Below, piece after piece: positions 16,556 to 26,647 of a stretch of DNA of 64,000 nt. Every line of letters starts with the position of its first letter. The first letter of the stretch is position 1. Under the pieces are notes generated by a model. The model was given only the letters and a program-made list of their open reading frames with translations. It made no database searches and was not told the DNA's origin. The stretch comes from Arthrobacter silvisoli (GTDB taxonomy: Bacteria; Actinomycetota; Actinomycetes; Actinomycetales; Micrococcaceae): NCBI RefSeq assembly GCF_003369445.1, contig NZ_QRCU01000007.1, positions 28,599 through 92,598 on the forward strand, given 5' to 3'. The translations under genes were made by a program, and so were the position numbers.

Positions 16556-17398
16556 ATGGTTCGCGGCTTGGCGGATATCGGGGCGGAAGCCGTGCTGCTC
16601 GCCGGGGCCGGATCGGCCATCCTCCTGCAGCTCGCCGATCCGGCGGTAGGACGCGGCGTCGCCGAACACAGCACCTTCGCCGAACGGCCCCTGGACCGGC
16701 TCGCGGCAACCATGGGCTACGTCTACGCCGTCATCTACGGTTCCGAGGAACAACTGACCGCGGTGCGCCGCGCCGTCAACCGGGCCCACGCGCCGGTCCG
16801 CGGAGAGTCCGACGGCACCTCTCCCGGCTATAACGCCTTCGATCCCGAATCCCAGCTCTGGGTGGCGGCCACGCTGTACAACACCGCCGTCCGTATGTAC
16901 GAGCGGGTGTACGGAATGCTCGACGGCGAAGCGGCGGACCGCGTCTACCGCGAGTATGCGCGGATCGGGACAGTCCTGCAGCTCCCGGCCGAACTCTGGC
17001 CCGCGGACAGGGCGGCCTTCACCGACTACTGGAATAAGCGCCTGGCGGGGCTGGCCCCGGCGCCAGGGGCTGTGCGGGTGGCACGGGAGTTGCTGCACCC
17101 CGCCGTGGGACCGGCGTGGCTGCGCATGGTGATGCCCCTGATGCGGCTGCTCACCGCCGGGCTGCTGACGGAGTCCCTGCGCGCCGCGTACGGATTGCCC
17201 TGGGATCCGCGCCGGCAGCGCCGATTTGACGGGGTGATGCGGATGCTGGCCATTGTGTATCCGAGGCTTCCGGAGCGGATCCGGCATAAGCCGAAGGACT
17301 ACTACCTTGGCCGGATCGATGTGTCCGGTGTCCGGTGGAGCACCGGGCGTGGACGGCTTACTGAGCGCCCCGCGAGGCGGGAGGCCGCGGATGCGTAG
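16556..17398 (+). CDS. MpaB/DUF2236-family oxygenase
   Basis: Protein of 280 aa of the oxygenase MpaB (DUF2236) family, which also includes rubber-cleaving latex-clearing proteins. Visible are an N-terminal helix GAEAVLLAGAGSAILLQLADPAVGRGVAEHS, conserved RLAATMGYVYAVIYG, HAPVRG...YNAFDPESQLWVAATLYNTAVRMYE and the basic C-terminal YPRLPERIRHKP segment. Characterised relatives carry a b-type haem held by His residues. It follows the TetR gene by 16 bp, so the two probably share a transcript. Substrate unknown. Confidence 0.8.
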   Translation: MVRGLADIGAEAVLLAGAGSAILLQLADPAVGRGVAEHSTFAERPLDRLAATMGYVYAVIYGSEEQLTAVRRAVNRAHAPVRGESDGTSPGYNAFDPESQLWVAATLYNTAVRMYERVYGMLDGEAADRVYREYARIGTVLQLPAELWPADRAAFTDYWNKRLAGLAPAPGAVRVARELLHPAVGPAWLRMVMPLMRLLTAGLLTESLRAAYGLPWDPRRQRRFDGVMRMLAIVYPRLPERIRHKPKDYYLGRIDVSGVRWSTGRGRLTERPARREAADA

Positions 17399-18380
17399 CC
17401 TGACCGCCGTCGAACAGTTCCTGCATGAACGCGCGCACCGCTTCCTGGGGCCCGCGCCTGCCGGCGGTTTGCGCTGGACGCTGGCCGAATTCCTGGTGTT
17501 CGGCCTGAAGCAGGCATGGGCCTGCATTTTCGGCGCCTCGCTGTTGGCCGTGATCTTCGGGGCGAGGCTCTGGTATCCGGAGGACGCGGCCCTTGCCAGG
17601 AACGACTTCCTGACCATTGCCGCCGTCGTCATCCAGGTCGTGATGGTCGCCGCCAGGCTGGAGACCCTGCGCGAACTCAGGGTGATCGTGCTGTTCCACC
17701 TGGTGGGCACGGTCATGGAACTCTTCAAGACCGGCGCCGGCTCCTGGAGCTACGAGGCCGAGGGCGTCCTGCGGGTGGGCGCAGTGCCGTTGTTCAGCGG
17801 GTTCATGTACGCCTCGGTCGGCTCCTACATGGTGCGGGTCTACCGGCTCTTCGACCTCCGTTTCGCCCGCTACCCCCGGCGCTGGATCACCGCGATCGTG
17901 GCCCTCGGCATCTACGCGAACTTCTTCTCGCACCACTACGTTTTCGATTTCCGCTGGGTCCTGCTTGCCGCCGTCGTGGTGGTGTTCGGGCGCTGCGTGA
18001 TGCACTTCCGGGTGTTCCGGCGCAGCCTCCGGATGCCGCTGCTGGTGGCGTTCCTGCTGGTGGCGCTGTTCATCTGGATTGCCGAGAACATCGCCACCTG
18101 GTCCCACGCCTGGCTCTACCCGAGCCAGGTGAACGGCTGGCACCTGGTCTCGCCGGACAAGCTGCTTTCCTGGTTCCTTCTGATGATCATCTCCGTGGTG
18201 CTGGTGGCCTGGGTCTACAAACCGGTGGCGCCGGATGGTGCGGTGGCGCCGTCGGGCCCGCTCGGGGGCGGGGCCGCCGGGGTGGAGCCGGATTCGCCGG
18301 AATGGTGCGGGGTCGCCGGAACGTTGCAGCGACCCCGCAGCTCTCCCGCGATGTCGGCGCGCCGCCGGATCCAGAGTTGA
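17391..18380 (+). CDS. DUF817-family integral membrane protein
   Basis: Polytopic membrane protein of 329 aa of the DUF817 family, with about eight hydrophobic segments. Conserved features include FLVFGLKQAWACIFGASLL, ELFKTGAGSWSYEAEG, PLFSGFMYASVGSYMVR, ANFFSHHYVFDFR and AENIATWSHAWLYPSQ. The ATG at 17391 overlaps the stop of the MpaB-family gene by 8 bp and has GGCGGGAGG upstream, so it is translationally coupled to it. The 3' end of the frame, rich in Gly/Pro/Ala, runs through a palindromic repeat element (18307-18338). Function unknown; the pairing suggests a partner of the oxygenase. Confidence 0.75.
   Translation: MRSLTAVEQFLHERAHRFLGPAPAGGLRWTLAEFLVFGLKQAWACIFGASLLAVIFGARLWYPEDAALARNDFLTIAAVVIQVVMVAARLETLRELRVIVLFHLVGTVMELFKTGAGSWSYEAEGVLRVGAVPLFSGFMYASVGSYMVRVYRLFDLRFARYPRRWITAIVALGIYANFFSHHYVFDFRWVLLAAVVVVFGRCVMHFRVFRRSLRMPLLVAFLLVALFIWIAENIATWSHAWLYPSQVNGWHLVSPDKLLSWFLLMIISVVLVAWVYKPVAPDGAVAPSGPLGGGAAGVEPDSPEWCGVAGTLQRPRSSPAMSARRRIQS
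18307..18338. repeat. Palindromic repeat copy inside the DUF817 3' end
   Basis: GCGGGGTCGC (18307-18316) and GCGACCCCGC (18329-18338) are exact inverted arms around a 12-base loop. The 17-mer GGGGTCGCCGGAACGTT at 18309-18325 is identical to 63975-63991 at the far end of the window, showing a dispersed palindromic element that here encodes part of a protein C-terminus. Confidence 0.75.
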
Positions 18381-18464
18381 GCGGATATCACTCAACTTTG
18401 GCTTGACTTAAATCGGCGCCCGGGTACAGTTGAGTGAAGAACGCTCAACTAGCCGACTGTTGAG
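18375..18464 (+). promoter_or_regulatory. dnaK promoter with two HAIR (HspR) operators
   Basis: Two inverted repeats AGTTGAG-N9-CTCAACT lie at 18375-18397 and 18428-18450, with a third half-site GTTGAG at 18459-18464. They match the HspR-associated inverted repeat (consensus CTTGAGT-N7-ACTCAAG) except for G/C at the outer base. A promoter TTGACT (18403-18408) - N16 - TACAGT (18425-18430) is set between them; the second operator covers the -10 edge and start region. This predicts repression of the operon by the HspR encoded at its end. Confidence 0.88.
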
Positions 18465-18535
18465 TGGTCCCAGGCACTCCTCCGCAAGGACGCACGCCCG
18501 GGTGCAATCTCGAACATCGGCATTGAAAGCAGTGA

Positions 18536-20410
<1,875 letters not shown>

Positions 20411-20412
20411 CC

Positions 20413-21081
20413 ATGCCCCACCACGGCAACGAATCAGAGCACTCGGATTCGGAGCAGGGCAAGCCGGTCATCCGGGACAACCGCAAGGTTGACCCGGAGA
20501 CCGGGGCCGCCCGGCATCCGCACCAGGAAGCAGCCCGCGACGCCGGTACCCCCGCAGGTACCGGAGGCGCGGCTGCCGGGGGCGATGCGCTGTCCCAGGC
20601 TGAGGAGATCCTCAACGGCGTCGAGGTTCCGGCTGAGGAGTCGGTAGCCTCCGGTGCCTCGGCCGAGGCCGAAGCCGCGGAACTGCGCAACGACCTCCTC
20701 CGCCTCCAGGCCGAGTACGTCAACTACCGCAAGCGCGTCGAGCGTGACCGCGCCGTCGCGGGGGAAATGGCCGTCATCGGCGTCCTGAACTCCCTGCTTC
20801 CGGTGCTGGACGACATCGACGCCGCCCGCCAGCACGGCGACCTCGAAGACGGCCCCTTCGCCGCCATCGCCGCCAAGCTGGAGAACTCGCTGAAGACCTA
20901 CGGGCTGGAACGGATCGACGCCACGGGTGTGGAGTTCGACCCCACCATCCACGAGGCCCTTATCCAGCAGCCGGGCCAGGACATCGAGGTGGACACGGTC
21001 AGCCAGGTGCTGCGCTCGGGCTACCGCTCCAAGGAGCGCGTCCTGCGCGCGGCCCAGGTGATTGTGGCTGTTCCGGCTTAG
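20413..21081 (+). CDS. grpE: Nucleotide exchange factor GrpE
   Basis: GrpE of 222 aa. A disordered, charged N-terminal 90 residues precede the coiled coil (AEAAELRNDLLRLQAEYVNYRKRVERD) and the beta-wing head (LERIDATGVEFDPTIHEALIQQPGQDIEVDTVSQVLRSGYRSKERVLRAAQVIVA). It dimerises and releases ADP from DnaK. The start is 2 bp after the dnaK stop, so translation is coupled. Confidence 0.96.
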   Translation: MPHHGNESEHSDSEQGKPVIRDNRKVDPETGAARHPHQEAARDAGTPAGTGGAAAGGDALSQAEEILNGVEVPAEESVASGASAEAEAAELRNDLLRLQAEYVNYRKRVERDRAVAGEMAVIGVLNSLLPVLDDIDAARQHGDLEDGPFAAIAAKLENSLKTYGLERIDATGVEFDPTIHEALIQQPGQDIEVDTVSQVLRSGYRSKERVLRAAQVIVAVPA

Positions 21082-21143
21082 CTGTTCCGGCCTCACCTCT
21101 GCCTTCGCGGATGAGGGGGCCGTATCACCGCGAAGCGAGACAA

Positions 21144-21215
21144 GGGGCCCCGCCCCTTCGCTGGGCGGCTCCGGTCCGCGAGGACCGAGCCGCCCACGCG
21201 TAGGGGCGGGGGCCT
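21144..21215 (+). other. Very long hairpin between grpE and dnaJ
   Basis: The two arms (21144-21177 and 21182-21215) pair over about 30 base pairs with only small bulges and one mismatch around a GCGA loop; almost all pairs are G-C (inner arm GGGCGGCTC/GAGCCGCCC). There is no T-run after it, so it does not look like a classic intrinsic terminator. It lies inside a transcript that should continue into dnaJ and hspR, so attenuation, RNA processing or an extragenic palindromic repeat are options. Confidence 0.75.
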
Positions 21216-21293
21216 ATGCTCTGCGTAGCGCGAACGGAACGCAAAACCGACGCGTAGCGTGTACGTAAGACAGAAACGAGAAAGGACACACAC

Positions 21294-22256
21294 TTGGCAA
21301 GCCAGGACTGGGTTGAGAAGGATTTCTACGCGATCCTTGGTGTGGCCAAGGACGCGTCCGACGCCGATATCAAGAAGGCGTACCGCAAGCTCGCGCGCCA
21401 GTATCACCCGGACACCAACGCGGGCGACGCTGCCGCGGAGAAGAAGTTCAAGGACATCTCCGAGGCGTATTCCGTGCTGTCCGTCGCTGAAGACCGCCAG
21501 CAGTACGACGCCATCCGGGCCATGGGCGGCGCCCGCTTCGCTCCTGGTGCCGGCGGCCGCGGAGGCCCCGCGAACGGCGGCTTCGAGGACCTGTTCGGCG
21601 GCCTGTTTGGCGGCGCGCGGCAGCCTGCCGGCGGCGGCATCCCGCCTGAATTCGCCGACCTGTTCGGCGGCGGCTTCGGTGGTGGCCAGACCGGCTTCCA
21701 GCGCACCCCGCAGAAGGGCTCGGACCGCACCGCCACCACAAGCATTTCCTTCAAGGGCTCCATCCAGGGCACCACGGTGAGCCTGCGCGAAAACAACGGC
21801 AAGGTGATCGACGTCAAGATCCCGGCCGGCATCAAGGACGGCCAGAAGGTCCGCCAGCGCGGCAAGGGCAACCCCGGCCCGGCCGGCAACGGCGATCTGA
21901 TCATCACGGTCAACGTCAAGCCGCACGAGTTCTTCACCCGCGAAGGCGACAACATCCGCGTCCACGTCCCGGTCACCTTCCCTGAAGCCGCGCTCGGCGG
22001 CGAGATCGAGGTCCCCACGCTCGACGGCGGCCAGGTGAAGCTCCGCGTCCCCGCCGGTACCAACTCGGGCCGGACGCTGCGGGTCAAGGGCCGCGGCGTC
22101 CATACGCCCAAGGCGAGCGGTGATCTGCTGGTGACGGTCGACGTCGTCGTTCCCCAGAATCTGCCGAAGAACGCCGAAGAGGCCGTGAAGGCCTTCGCCG
22201 AGGCGACGGCGGACGCCAACCCGCGCCGGGACCTGGCCGCCAAGGCCAGGTTGTAG
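21294..22256 (+). CDS. dnaJ: DnaJ-family chaperone lacking the zinc-finger domain
   Basis: Hsp40 co-chaperone of 320 aa. The J domain (about 10-75) holds the HPD motif in [11 protein letters not shown] Gly/Phe-rich region (about 85-140) is followed directly by the C-terminal substrate-binding domains. The four CxxCxGxG zinc-finger motifs of canonical DnaJ are absent, making it a class II (CbpA/DnaJ1-like) protein. It starts with TTG at 21294, with AAAGGA upstream; the 212-bp gap after grpE contains the large hairpin. It should stimulate DnaK ATPase. The genome probably has a second, zinc-containing DnaJ elsewhere. Confidence 0.92.
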   Translation: MASQDWVEKDFYAILGVAKDASDADIKKAYRKLARQYHPDTNAGDAAAEKKFKDISEAYSVLSVAEDRQQYDAIRAMGGARFAPGAGGRGGPANGGFEDLFGGLFGGARQPAGGGIPPEFADLFGGGFGGGQTGFQRTPQKGSDRTATTSISFKGSIQGTTVSLRENNGKVIDVKIPAGIKDGQKVRQRGKGNPGPAGNGDLIITVNVKPHEFFTREGDNIRVHVPVTFPEAALGGEIEVPTLDGGQVKLRVPAGTNSGRTLRVKGRGVHTPKASGDLLVTVDVVVPQNLPKNAEEAVKAFAEATADANPRRDLAAKARL

Positions 22257-22265
22257 GAGCCAGCC

Positions 22266-22682
22266 ATGGGCATCGACGTCAACCAGCCGATCTTCGTCAT
22301 TTCCGTGGCGGCGGAGCTGGCTGACATGCACCCGCAGACGTTGCGCCAGTATGACCGCCTGGGCATCGTCTCGCCCAGCCGTGCCCCCGGCAAGTCGCGG
22401 CGCTACTCGCAGCGCGACGTCGACCGGCTGCGCGAAGTCCAGCGGCTCTCCCAGGAGGGCGTCTCGCTGGAAGGGATCAAGCGAATCATGCAGTTGGAGA
22501 ACAAGGTGGCCGCGCTGCAGCACCGCGTTGCGGAGCTGACCGAGGAGCTTGCCCGACGCCGGGAGCCGGTGGATGCGCGGATCTTCGCCGCAGGCGCGGC
22601 CGGCGACGTCGTCAGCTTGGCCCGCGGCCAGCGTCCCCGTCCGCGGTCCCAGGCCCTGGTGGTCTGGCGTCCGCGGGACTGA
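22266..22682 (+). CDS. hspR: Heat-shock repressor HspR (MerR family)
   Basis: MerR-type regulator of 138 aa. The N-terminal winged helix (about 10-80) contains FVISVAAELADMHPQTLRQYDRLGIVSPSRAPGKSRRYSQRDVDRL, followed by a coiled coil (about 85-105) and a basic tail. HspR represses the dnaK operon by binding HAIR sites with DnaK as corepressor in Streptomyces and mycobacteria. It is the last gene of the operon and its binding sites are seen upstream of dnaK, closing an autoregulatory loop. Confidence 0.95.
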   Translation: MGIDVNQPIFVISVAAELADMHPQTLRQYDRLGIVSPSRAPGKSRRYSQRDVDRLREVQRLSQEGVSLEGIKRIMQLENKVAALQHRVAELTEELARRREPVDARIFAAGAAGDVVSLARGQRPRPRSQALVVWRPRD

Positions 22683-22703
22683 CCTTCCTCCGAGGGCGGT
22701 CCC

Positions 22704-23249
22704 TCAGGGGGCGGTCGCTCGGAGGGCGATCGCGAAGATCAGTTGCTCCCTGCCCTTCCTGGTGGCTTTCCTTTCCAGGTGCAGTCCGGCTTTCTGCGCC
22801 ACCCGCTGCGAGGGGAGGTTCGCGGGATCGATGATGGCGATGACCCGCGTGATCCCCGCGGCCGCGGCGAACCGGAGGCACTCCCGGGCGGCCTCGGTGG
22901 CGTAGCCCTCGCCCTGGTGCACGGTGACGACGTGGTAGCCGACTTCCACGTCCGCCGTGCCGTCCACGTGTTGGATGGTCAGGCTGCAGTCGCCGATGAA
23001 ATTGCCGTGGTGGTCCTCCATGATCCAGAGGCCAAAGCCGTGTTCGGCGTAGTTGCGCTTGTTCCAGTCGATCCAGCGTTGGGCTTCGGCCCGTGTCTTG
23101 GGGGCGGGGTAGTAGCGCATCACCTCGGGGTCGCCGAGCATGGCGGACATCTGCTCGAGGTCGTTGTCCGTCATGGGCCTCAGGCGGAGCCTCGCGGTTT
23201 CGATCACGGCGTCACATGCTGTTGTCGGCCTGTCGCGCGGGATCGCCAT
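22704..23249 (-). CDS. GNAT-family N-acetyltransferase (RimJ-like)
   Basis: GNAT acetyltransferase of 181 aa, RimJ/RimL-like. The start at 23249 gives the standard opening IETARLRLRPMTDNDLEQMSAMLGDPEVMRYYP. The acetyl-CoA loop is HQGEGYATEA and the C-terminal SQRVAQKAGLHLERKATRKGREQLIFAI closes the fold. The open frame continues to 23582 but the extension has no domain and runs antisense to the lipoprotein gene. Convergent with hspR (21-bp gap). Acceptor unknown. Confidence 0.85.
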   Translation of the reverse strand: MAIPRDRPTTACDAVIETARLRLRPMTDNDLEQMSAMLGDPEVMRYYPAPKTRAEAQRWIDWNKRNYAEHGFGLWIMEDHHGNFIGDCSLTIQHVDGTADVEVGYHVVTVHQGEGYATEAARECLRFAAAAGITRVIAIIDPANLPSQRVAQKAGLHLERKATRKGREQLIFAIALRATAP

Positions 23250-23381
23250 GAGTGCCAGCCTACGCCAGGGTGCGCCGGGGCCCGAAGGCCTGGGAGGCGC
23301 CGGCCCCTCCGGGGCCGGCCAGTTCGCTTTCCGTGCAGCATCCCTGCGTACAATCGACTGAAACCGACCACTTGAGGGACC

Positions 23382-23717
23382 ATGAAAAAACTCACCACTG
23401 TTCTGCTCGCCGCCGGGCTCCTTGTCTCGGCCTCCGCCTGCACCGCGCCGAAGCTGTCCACGAAGGAAACCTGCGAGCGCCTCAACCTTGTTGTGTCGAA
23501 CCCCGGAACGGGCAAGGCCGCGATGAACCGCATCGCTAACGCCCTGCGTCCCCTCGAAGCCGTGGCGTCCGAGGAGCTCCAACCGTCGCTGAAGTCGCTC
23601 CTGGAATACGCCGACGAATCCGCCAAGCAGAACCCGGACGAGAACAAGCTCGGCAGCCTCACCGAGGAGTACCAGAAGGCCGGCGCCAAGTTCAGCCAGC
23701 TTTGCAGCGGAGCCTGA
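23382..23717 (+). CDS. Small lipoprotein
   Basis: Predicted lipoprotein of 111 aa: MKKLTTVLLAAGLLVSASAC is a signal peptide with lipobox SASAC (lipidated Cys at 20). The mature part is helical and charged, with two further Cys (in KETCERL and SQLC) that could form a disulfide. GAGGGAC lies just before the ATG. No family recognised. A strong terminator follows, so it is monocistronic. Confidence 0.8.
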   Translation: MKKLTTVLLAAGLLVSASACTAPKLSTKETCERLNLVVSNPGTGKAAMNRIANALRPLEAVASEELQPSLKSLLEYADESAKQNPDENKLGSLTEEYQKAGAKFSQLCSGA

Positions 23718-23773
23718 TCCGACGCATCGAAGCCGCAGTTTGTGAAGCGCCGGGAGTTACCGGAGCACGAAGG

Positions 23774-23815
23774 ATTCCCCGCCCCGTCCTTGGACGAGGC
23801 GGGGAATTTTCTTTA
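23774..23815 (+). terminator. Rho-independent terminator after the lipoprotein gene
   Basis: Stem ATTCCCCGCC (23774-23783) pairs with GGCGGGGAAT (23798-23807), extended by an inner CGTCC/GGACG stem, and is followed by TTTTCTTT. It separates the lipoprotein gene from the C4-sugar operon. Confidence 0.9.
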
Positions 23816-23823
23816 AGTGCTGG

Positions 23824-23854
23824 TTGACGCAATCGCTATTTCCTATAGGATATT
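23824..23854 (+). promoter_or_regulatory. Promoter and GntR-type operator of the 23905-28197 operon
   Basis: TTGACG (23824-23829), 16-bp spacer and TAGGAT (23846-23851) form the promoter. The operator TTTCCTATAGGATATT at 23839-23854, with a perfect TCCTATAGGA core, covers the -10. The same 16 bases recur at 32124-32139 upstream of the second operon, which encodes the GntR/FCD regulator. This is direct sequence evidence for a two-operon regulon. Confidence 0.85.
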
Positions 23855-23904
23855 TGGTGGGCAGCATCACAGGGCCCACTGATCTACAAGCGCAATGGAG
23901 CACT

Positions 23905-24855
23905 ATGCCAATCGAGCAGCCCCCTTACACCGCCGAGACTTGGCCTATCGCCACGTGCCTGCACGGCTTCCGCACCGTCGGCCGTGACGGCACCGCCATG
24001 CACGACGCGCCCGCCGAGGTGTGGGACGATATGTTCGCCCAGGTGGCCGACGTCGGATTCACCCTCGCGGAGCTTGCCGACAGCCACGTCCGCCCCGCAG
24101 ACCTGGAAGCATCCAGGCGCGAGGAATTCCTCGCGATAGCGCAGTCCCACGGCGTCGGCATCCCCTCCGTCCACCTGCAGCGGCAGAGCGTGATCATGCC
24201 GGGCCACGAGGAACGCAACCTCGAATATGCCCACCGCACCATCGACGCCGCCGCCGAATGGGGCATGGATGTCTTCTCCACCGGACTGCACCAGCCCTTC
24301 AGCCAGGCACAGCGCGAGGCCCTCTGGTTCTGGACGGCGGAGGGGCCGAAGGACCCCGACGACCGGGAAATGTGGGACACCGCCGTACGCCGCATCCGCG
24401 AACTCGGCAAGCACGCGGCTGAACTCGGGCTCATCATGTCCCTGGAGATGTACGAAGACACCTACCTCGGAACCGCCGACAGTGCCGTGCGCTTCATCGA
24501 AGACGTCGGGCTGGAGAACGTCGGCCTCAATCCGGACGTCGCCAACCTCATCCGCCTGCACCGACCGGTGGAGGACTGGCGCGAGCTGTACGACAAGACC
24601 CTCCCGTACGCCAACTACTGGCACGTCAAGAACTACACCCGGGACGAAGCCGCGGACGGCAGCTGGGCCAGCTCGGTGCCGTCCACCATGGAGATGGGGC
24701 TGATCAACTACCGCCAGGTGTTCCGTGACGCGGTGGCCGCCGGTTTCAACGGCATCATCCTCGCCGAACACTACGGCGGAGACAGCCTCGGCGTCTGTGC
24801 CACCAACCAGAAATACATCCGCACATTGCTCCCCAAAGCCCAGGAGGCATCATGA
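23905..24855 (+). CDS. TIM-barrel sugar isomerase/epimerase (AP-endonuclease-2 superfamily)
   Basis: Protein of 316 aa of the sugar phosphate isomerase/epimerase (xylose-isomerase-like TIM barrel) superfamily. Probable metal ligands lie in SLEMYEDTYLG (Glu), NPDVANLI (Asp), YWHVKNY (His) and ILAEHYGG (Glu). The ATG at 23905 follows a GGAG; the open frame begins upstream in the operator. It is first in an operon and its stop overlaps the next start by 4 bp. In this context it should isomerise or epimerise a ketose or keto-acid in C4 metabolism; the substrate is inferred. Confidence 0.8.
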   Translation: MPIEQPPYTAETWPIATCLHGFRTVGRDGTAMHDAPAEVWDDMFAQVADVGFTLAELADSHVRPADLEASRREEFLAIAQSHGVGIPSVHLQRQSVIMPGHEERNLEYAHRTIDAAAEWGMDVFSTGLHQPFSQAQREALWFWTAEGPKDPDDREMWDTAVRRIRELGKHAAELGLIMSLEMYEDTYLGTADSAVRFIEDVGLENVGLNPDVANLIRLHRPVEDWRELYDKTLPYANYWHVKNYTRDEAADGSWASSVPSTMEMGLINYRQVFRDAVAAGFNGIILAEHYGGDSLGVCATNQKYIRTLLPKAQEAS

Positions 24856-25832
24856 GTGAGCTGACCATCGCCGTCGTCGGTTCCGGATACATGGGCGGAG
24901 GCATCGCCCAGGTGCTCGCCCTGTCCGGCGCGACCGTCCGGATCGCCGACGTCTCCGAAGAGGTGGCGCGGAAGAACTACGAGCGCTTGCTCGAGGAAGC
25001 CAGGCAGTTCGTCGCCGACGGGCTTTTCCCGGACGACGCCGTCGCCCGCCTCGAGGCGAACCTCTCGCCTTCAGCGTCCATCGAGGAAGCTGTGGCGGAC
25101 GCCGACTTCATCGAGGAGGCCGTGCCCGAAAAGCTCGAGATCAAGCACGCGACATTGCGCCGGATCAGCGCCGCAGCGCGGCCGGACGCCGTCATCGGTT
25201 CCAACACCTCAACCATCCTGATCGCGTCGCTGGCCGAAGCGGTGGAACGTCCGGAACGCTTCCTCGGCGTCCACTTCTCCAACCCGGCCCCGTTCATCCC
25301 GGGAGTCGAACTGATCCCGCACCCCGGCACGGACGACGCCGTGCTCCCGGTGGTCGAACGCATCGTGGCCGCCACCGGCAAGGAGAGCGCCAGGGTCAAG
25401 GACGCCACCGGCTTCGTGCTCAACCGTCTCCAGTACGCGCTCTTCCACGAAGCCACCCAGATCGTCGAGGAAGGCATTGCCAGCCCCGAAGACATCGACA
25501 CGATCGTCCGCACCACCTTCGGTTTCCGGCTGCCGTTCTTCGGCCCGTTCGCCATCGCGGACATGGCAGGCCTGGACGTCTACTCCTTCTGCTACGCGTC
25601 CCTGCAGACCCGCTGGCCCGAACGCTTCGCCACTCCCGAGTCCCTCAAGGAACTGGTGGACGCCGGGAAGTTCGGCACCAAGAGCGGCGCGGGCTACCTG
25701 GACGTTCCGGCCGAACGCACTCCCGAACTGGTCGCCTACCGGAACCGGGCCTACGTGGCCATGCAGCGCCTGATCGACGAACTCGGCCCCGCCCCGGTCC
25801 ACCCCGCTCCCGCCACTTCCGCGGTCAACTGA
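24852..25832 (+). CDS. 3-hydroxyacyl-CoA-dehydrogenase-like NAD dehydrogenase
   Basis: Protein of 326 aa of the 3-hydroxyacyl-CoA dehydrogenase / L-gulonate 3-dehydrogenase group. The Rossmann motif GSGYMGGGIAQ is N-terminal; the catalytic region contains GSNTSTI, FLGVHFSNPAPFIPGVELI and DATGFVLNRLQYALFHEA. Family members without an acyl-CoA partner, as here, often oxidise hydroxy-acids derived from sugars. ATGA overlap with the upstream gene. In context it probably oxidises a C4 or C5 sugar acid; a fatty-acid role is unlikely since no thiolase or hydratase is nearby. Confidence 0.8.
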   Translation: MSELTIAVVGSGYMGGGIAQVLALSGATVRIADVSEEVARKNYERLLEEARQFVADGLFPDDAVARLEANLSPSASIEEAVADADFIEEAVPEKLEIKHATLRRISAAARPDAVIGSNTSTILIASLAEAVERPERFLGVHFSNPAPFIPGVELIPHPGTDDAVLPVVERIVAATGKESARVKDATGFVLNRLQYALFHEATQIVEEGIASPEDIDTIVRTTFGFRLPFFGPFAIADMAGLDVYSFCYASLQTRWPERFATPESLKELVDAGKFGTKSGAGYLDVPAERTPELVAYRNRAYVAMQRLIDELGPAPVHPAPATSAVN

Positions 25833-25858
25833 CACCCCCACCTGAACTGAAGGACACC

Positions 25859-26647
25859 ATGAACGATTTCGCACCAAGCCCCGCTTTCCCTGCCGAGCGC
25901 AGCGTCATCCTCACCGGCGCCGCCTCGCCGCGCGGCATCGGCCGCTACGCCGCGCACTACCTCGCCGAGCGCGGCTGGAACGTCGGCATCCTGGACCTGG
26001 ATGCCGAGGCCTCGCAGAAGCTGGCCGCCGAGATCGCCGAGAAGCACGGGGTTGCCGCCGCCGGTGCCGGCGCCAACGTGGCCGACGAATCCCAGGTCCG
26101 TGCCGCCTTTGATGCCCTGGAAGCCCAGCTGCCGCAGCTCGTGGCCGTCGTGAACCTGGCCGGCGTCTCCTCCCCGGTCCCGTACCTCGAGGTGTCCGCA
26201 GAGGAGTGGCACCGCGTCATCGACATCAACCTCCACGGCGTCCACCACACCACCAGGCGCGCCGTCGAAACCATGGTGCGCCACGGCGTCGGGCGCGTCG
26301 TGAACCTCTCCTCCGTCTCGGCGCAGCGCGGCGGCGGCACCTTCAGCAAGACCGCGTACTCGGCCGCCAAGGCCGGCGTCCTCGGCCTGACCCGCAGCCT
26401 GGCCCGCGAGCTCGGCTACCAGGGCATCACGGTCAACGCCGTCTCGCCCGGCCCGATCGACACCGACATCATGGGCGGCACCCTCACCGACGAGCGCAAG
26501 GAGAAGATGGCGGCCGACGGCGTGCTGCCGCGCATCGGCACCCCGCGGGACATCGCTGCCGCCATCCACTACCTCATCGGCGAGGACGCCGGATTCGTGA
26601 CGGGCCAGACCCTGAACGTTGACGGCGGCCTCTACATGCACGGATGA
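25859..26647 (+). CDS. Short-chain dehydrogenase/reductase
   Basis: Classical SDR of 262 aa. Cofactor motif TGAASPRGIGRYAA, NLAG motif (VVNLAGVS), catalytic Ser in NLSSVSAQ and YSAAK active site, and the C-terminal TGQTLNVDGGLYMHG. In an operon with isomerase and importer it likely oxidises the imported polyol or sugar, as D-threitol and related dehydrogenases do in characterised tetritol pathways. Its TGA overlaps the ATG of a 34-codon membrane peptide gene. Confidence 0.88.
   Translation: MNDFAPSPAFPAERSVILTGAASPRGIGRYAAHYLAERGWNVGILDLDAEASQKLAAEIAEKHGVAAAGAGANVADESQVRAAFDALEAQLPQLVAVVNLAGVSSPVPYLEVSAEEWHRVIDINLHGVHHTTRRAVETMVRHGVGRVVNLSSVSAQRGGGTFSKTAYSAAKAGVLGLTRSLARELGYQGITVNAVSPGPIDTDIMGGTLTDERKEKMAADGVLPRIGTPRDIAAAIHYLIGEDAGFVTGQTLNVDGGLYMHG

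Noticed and set aside
14716..16713. Extension of the epimerase gene to 665 codons
   Set aside because: The added 355 codons run antisense to TetR and operators; a good ribosome site supports the start at 15648.
23382..23717. GNAT gene extending to 23582 on the opposite strand
   Set aside because: The extension lacks fold residues and overlaps a convincing lipoprotein gene; start at 23249 matches the family.
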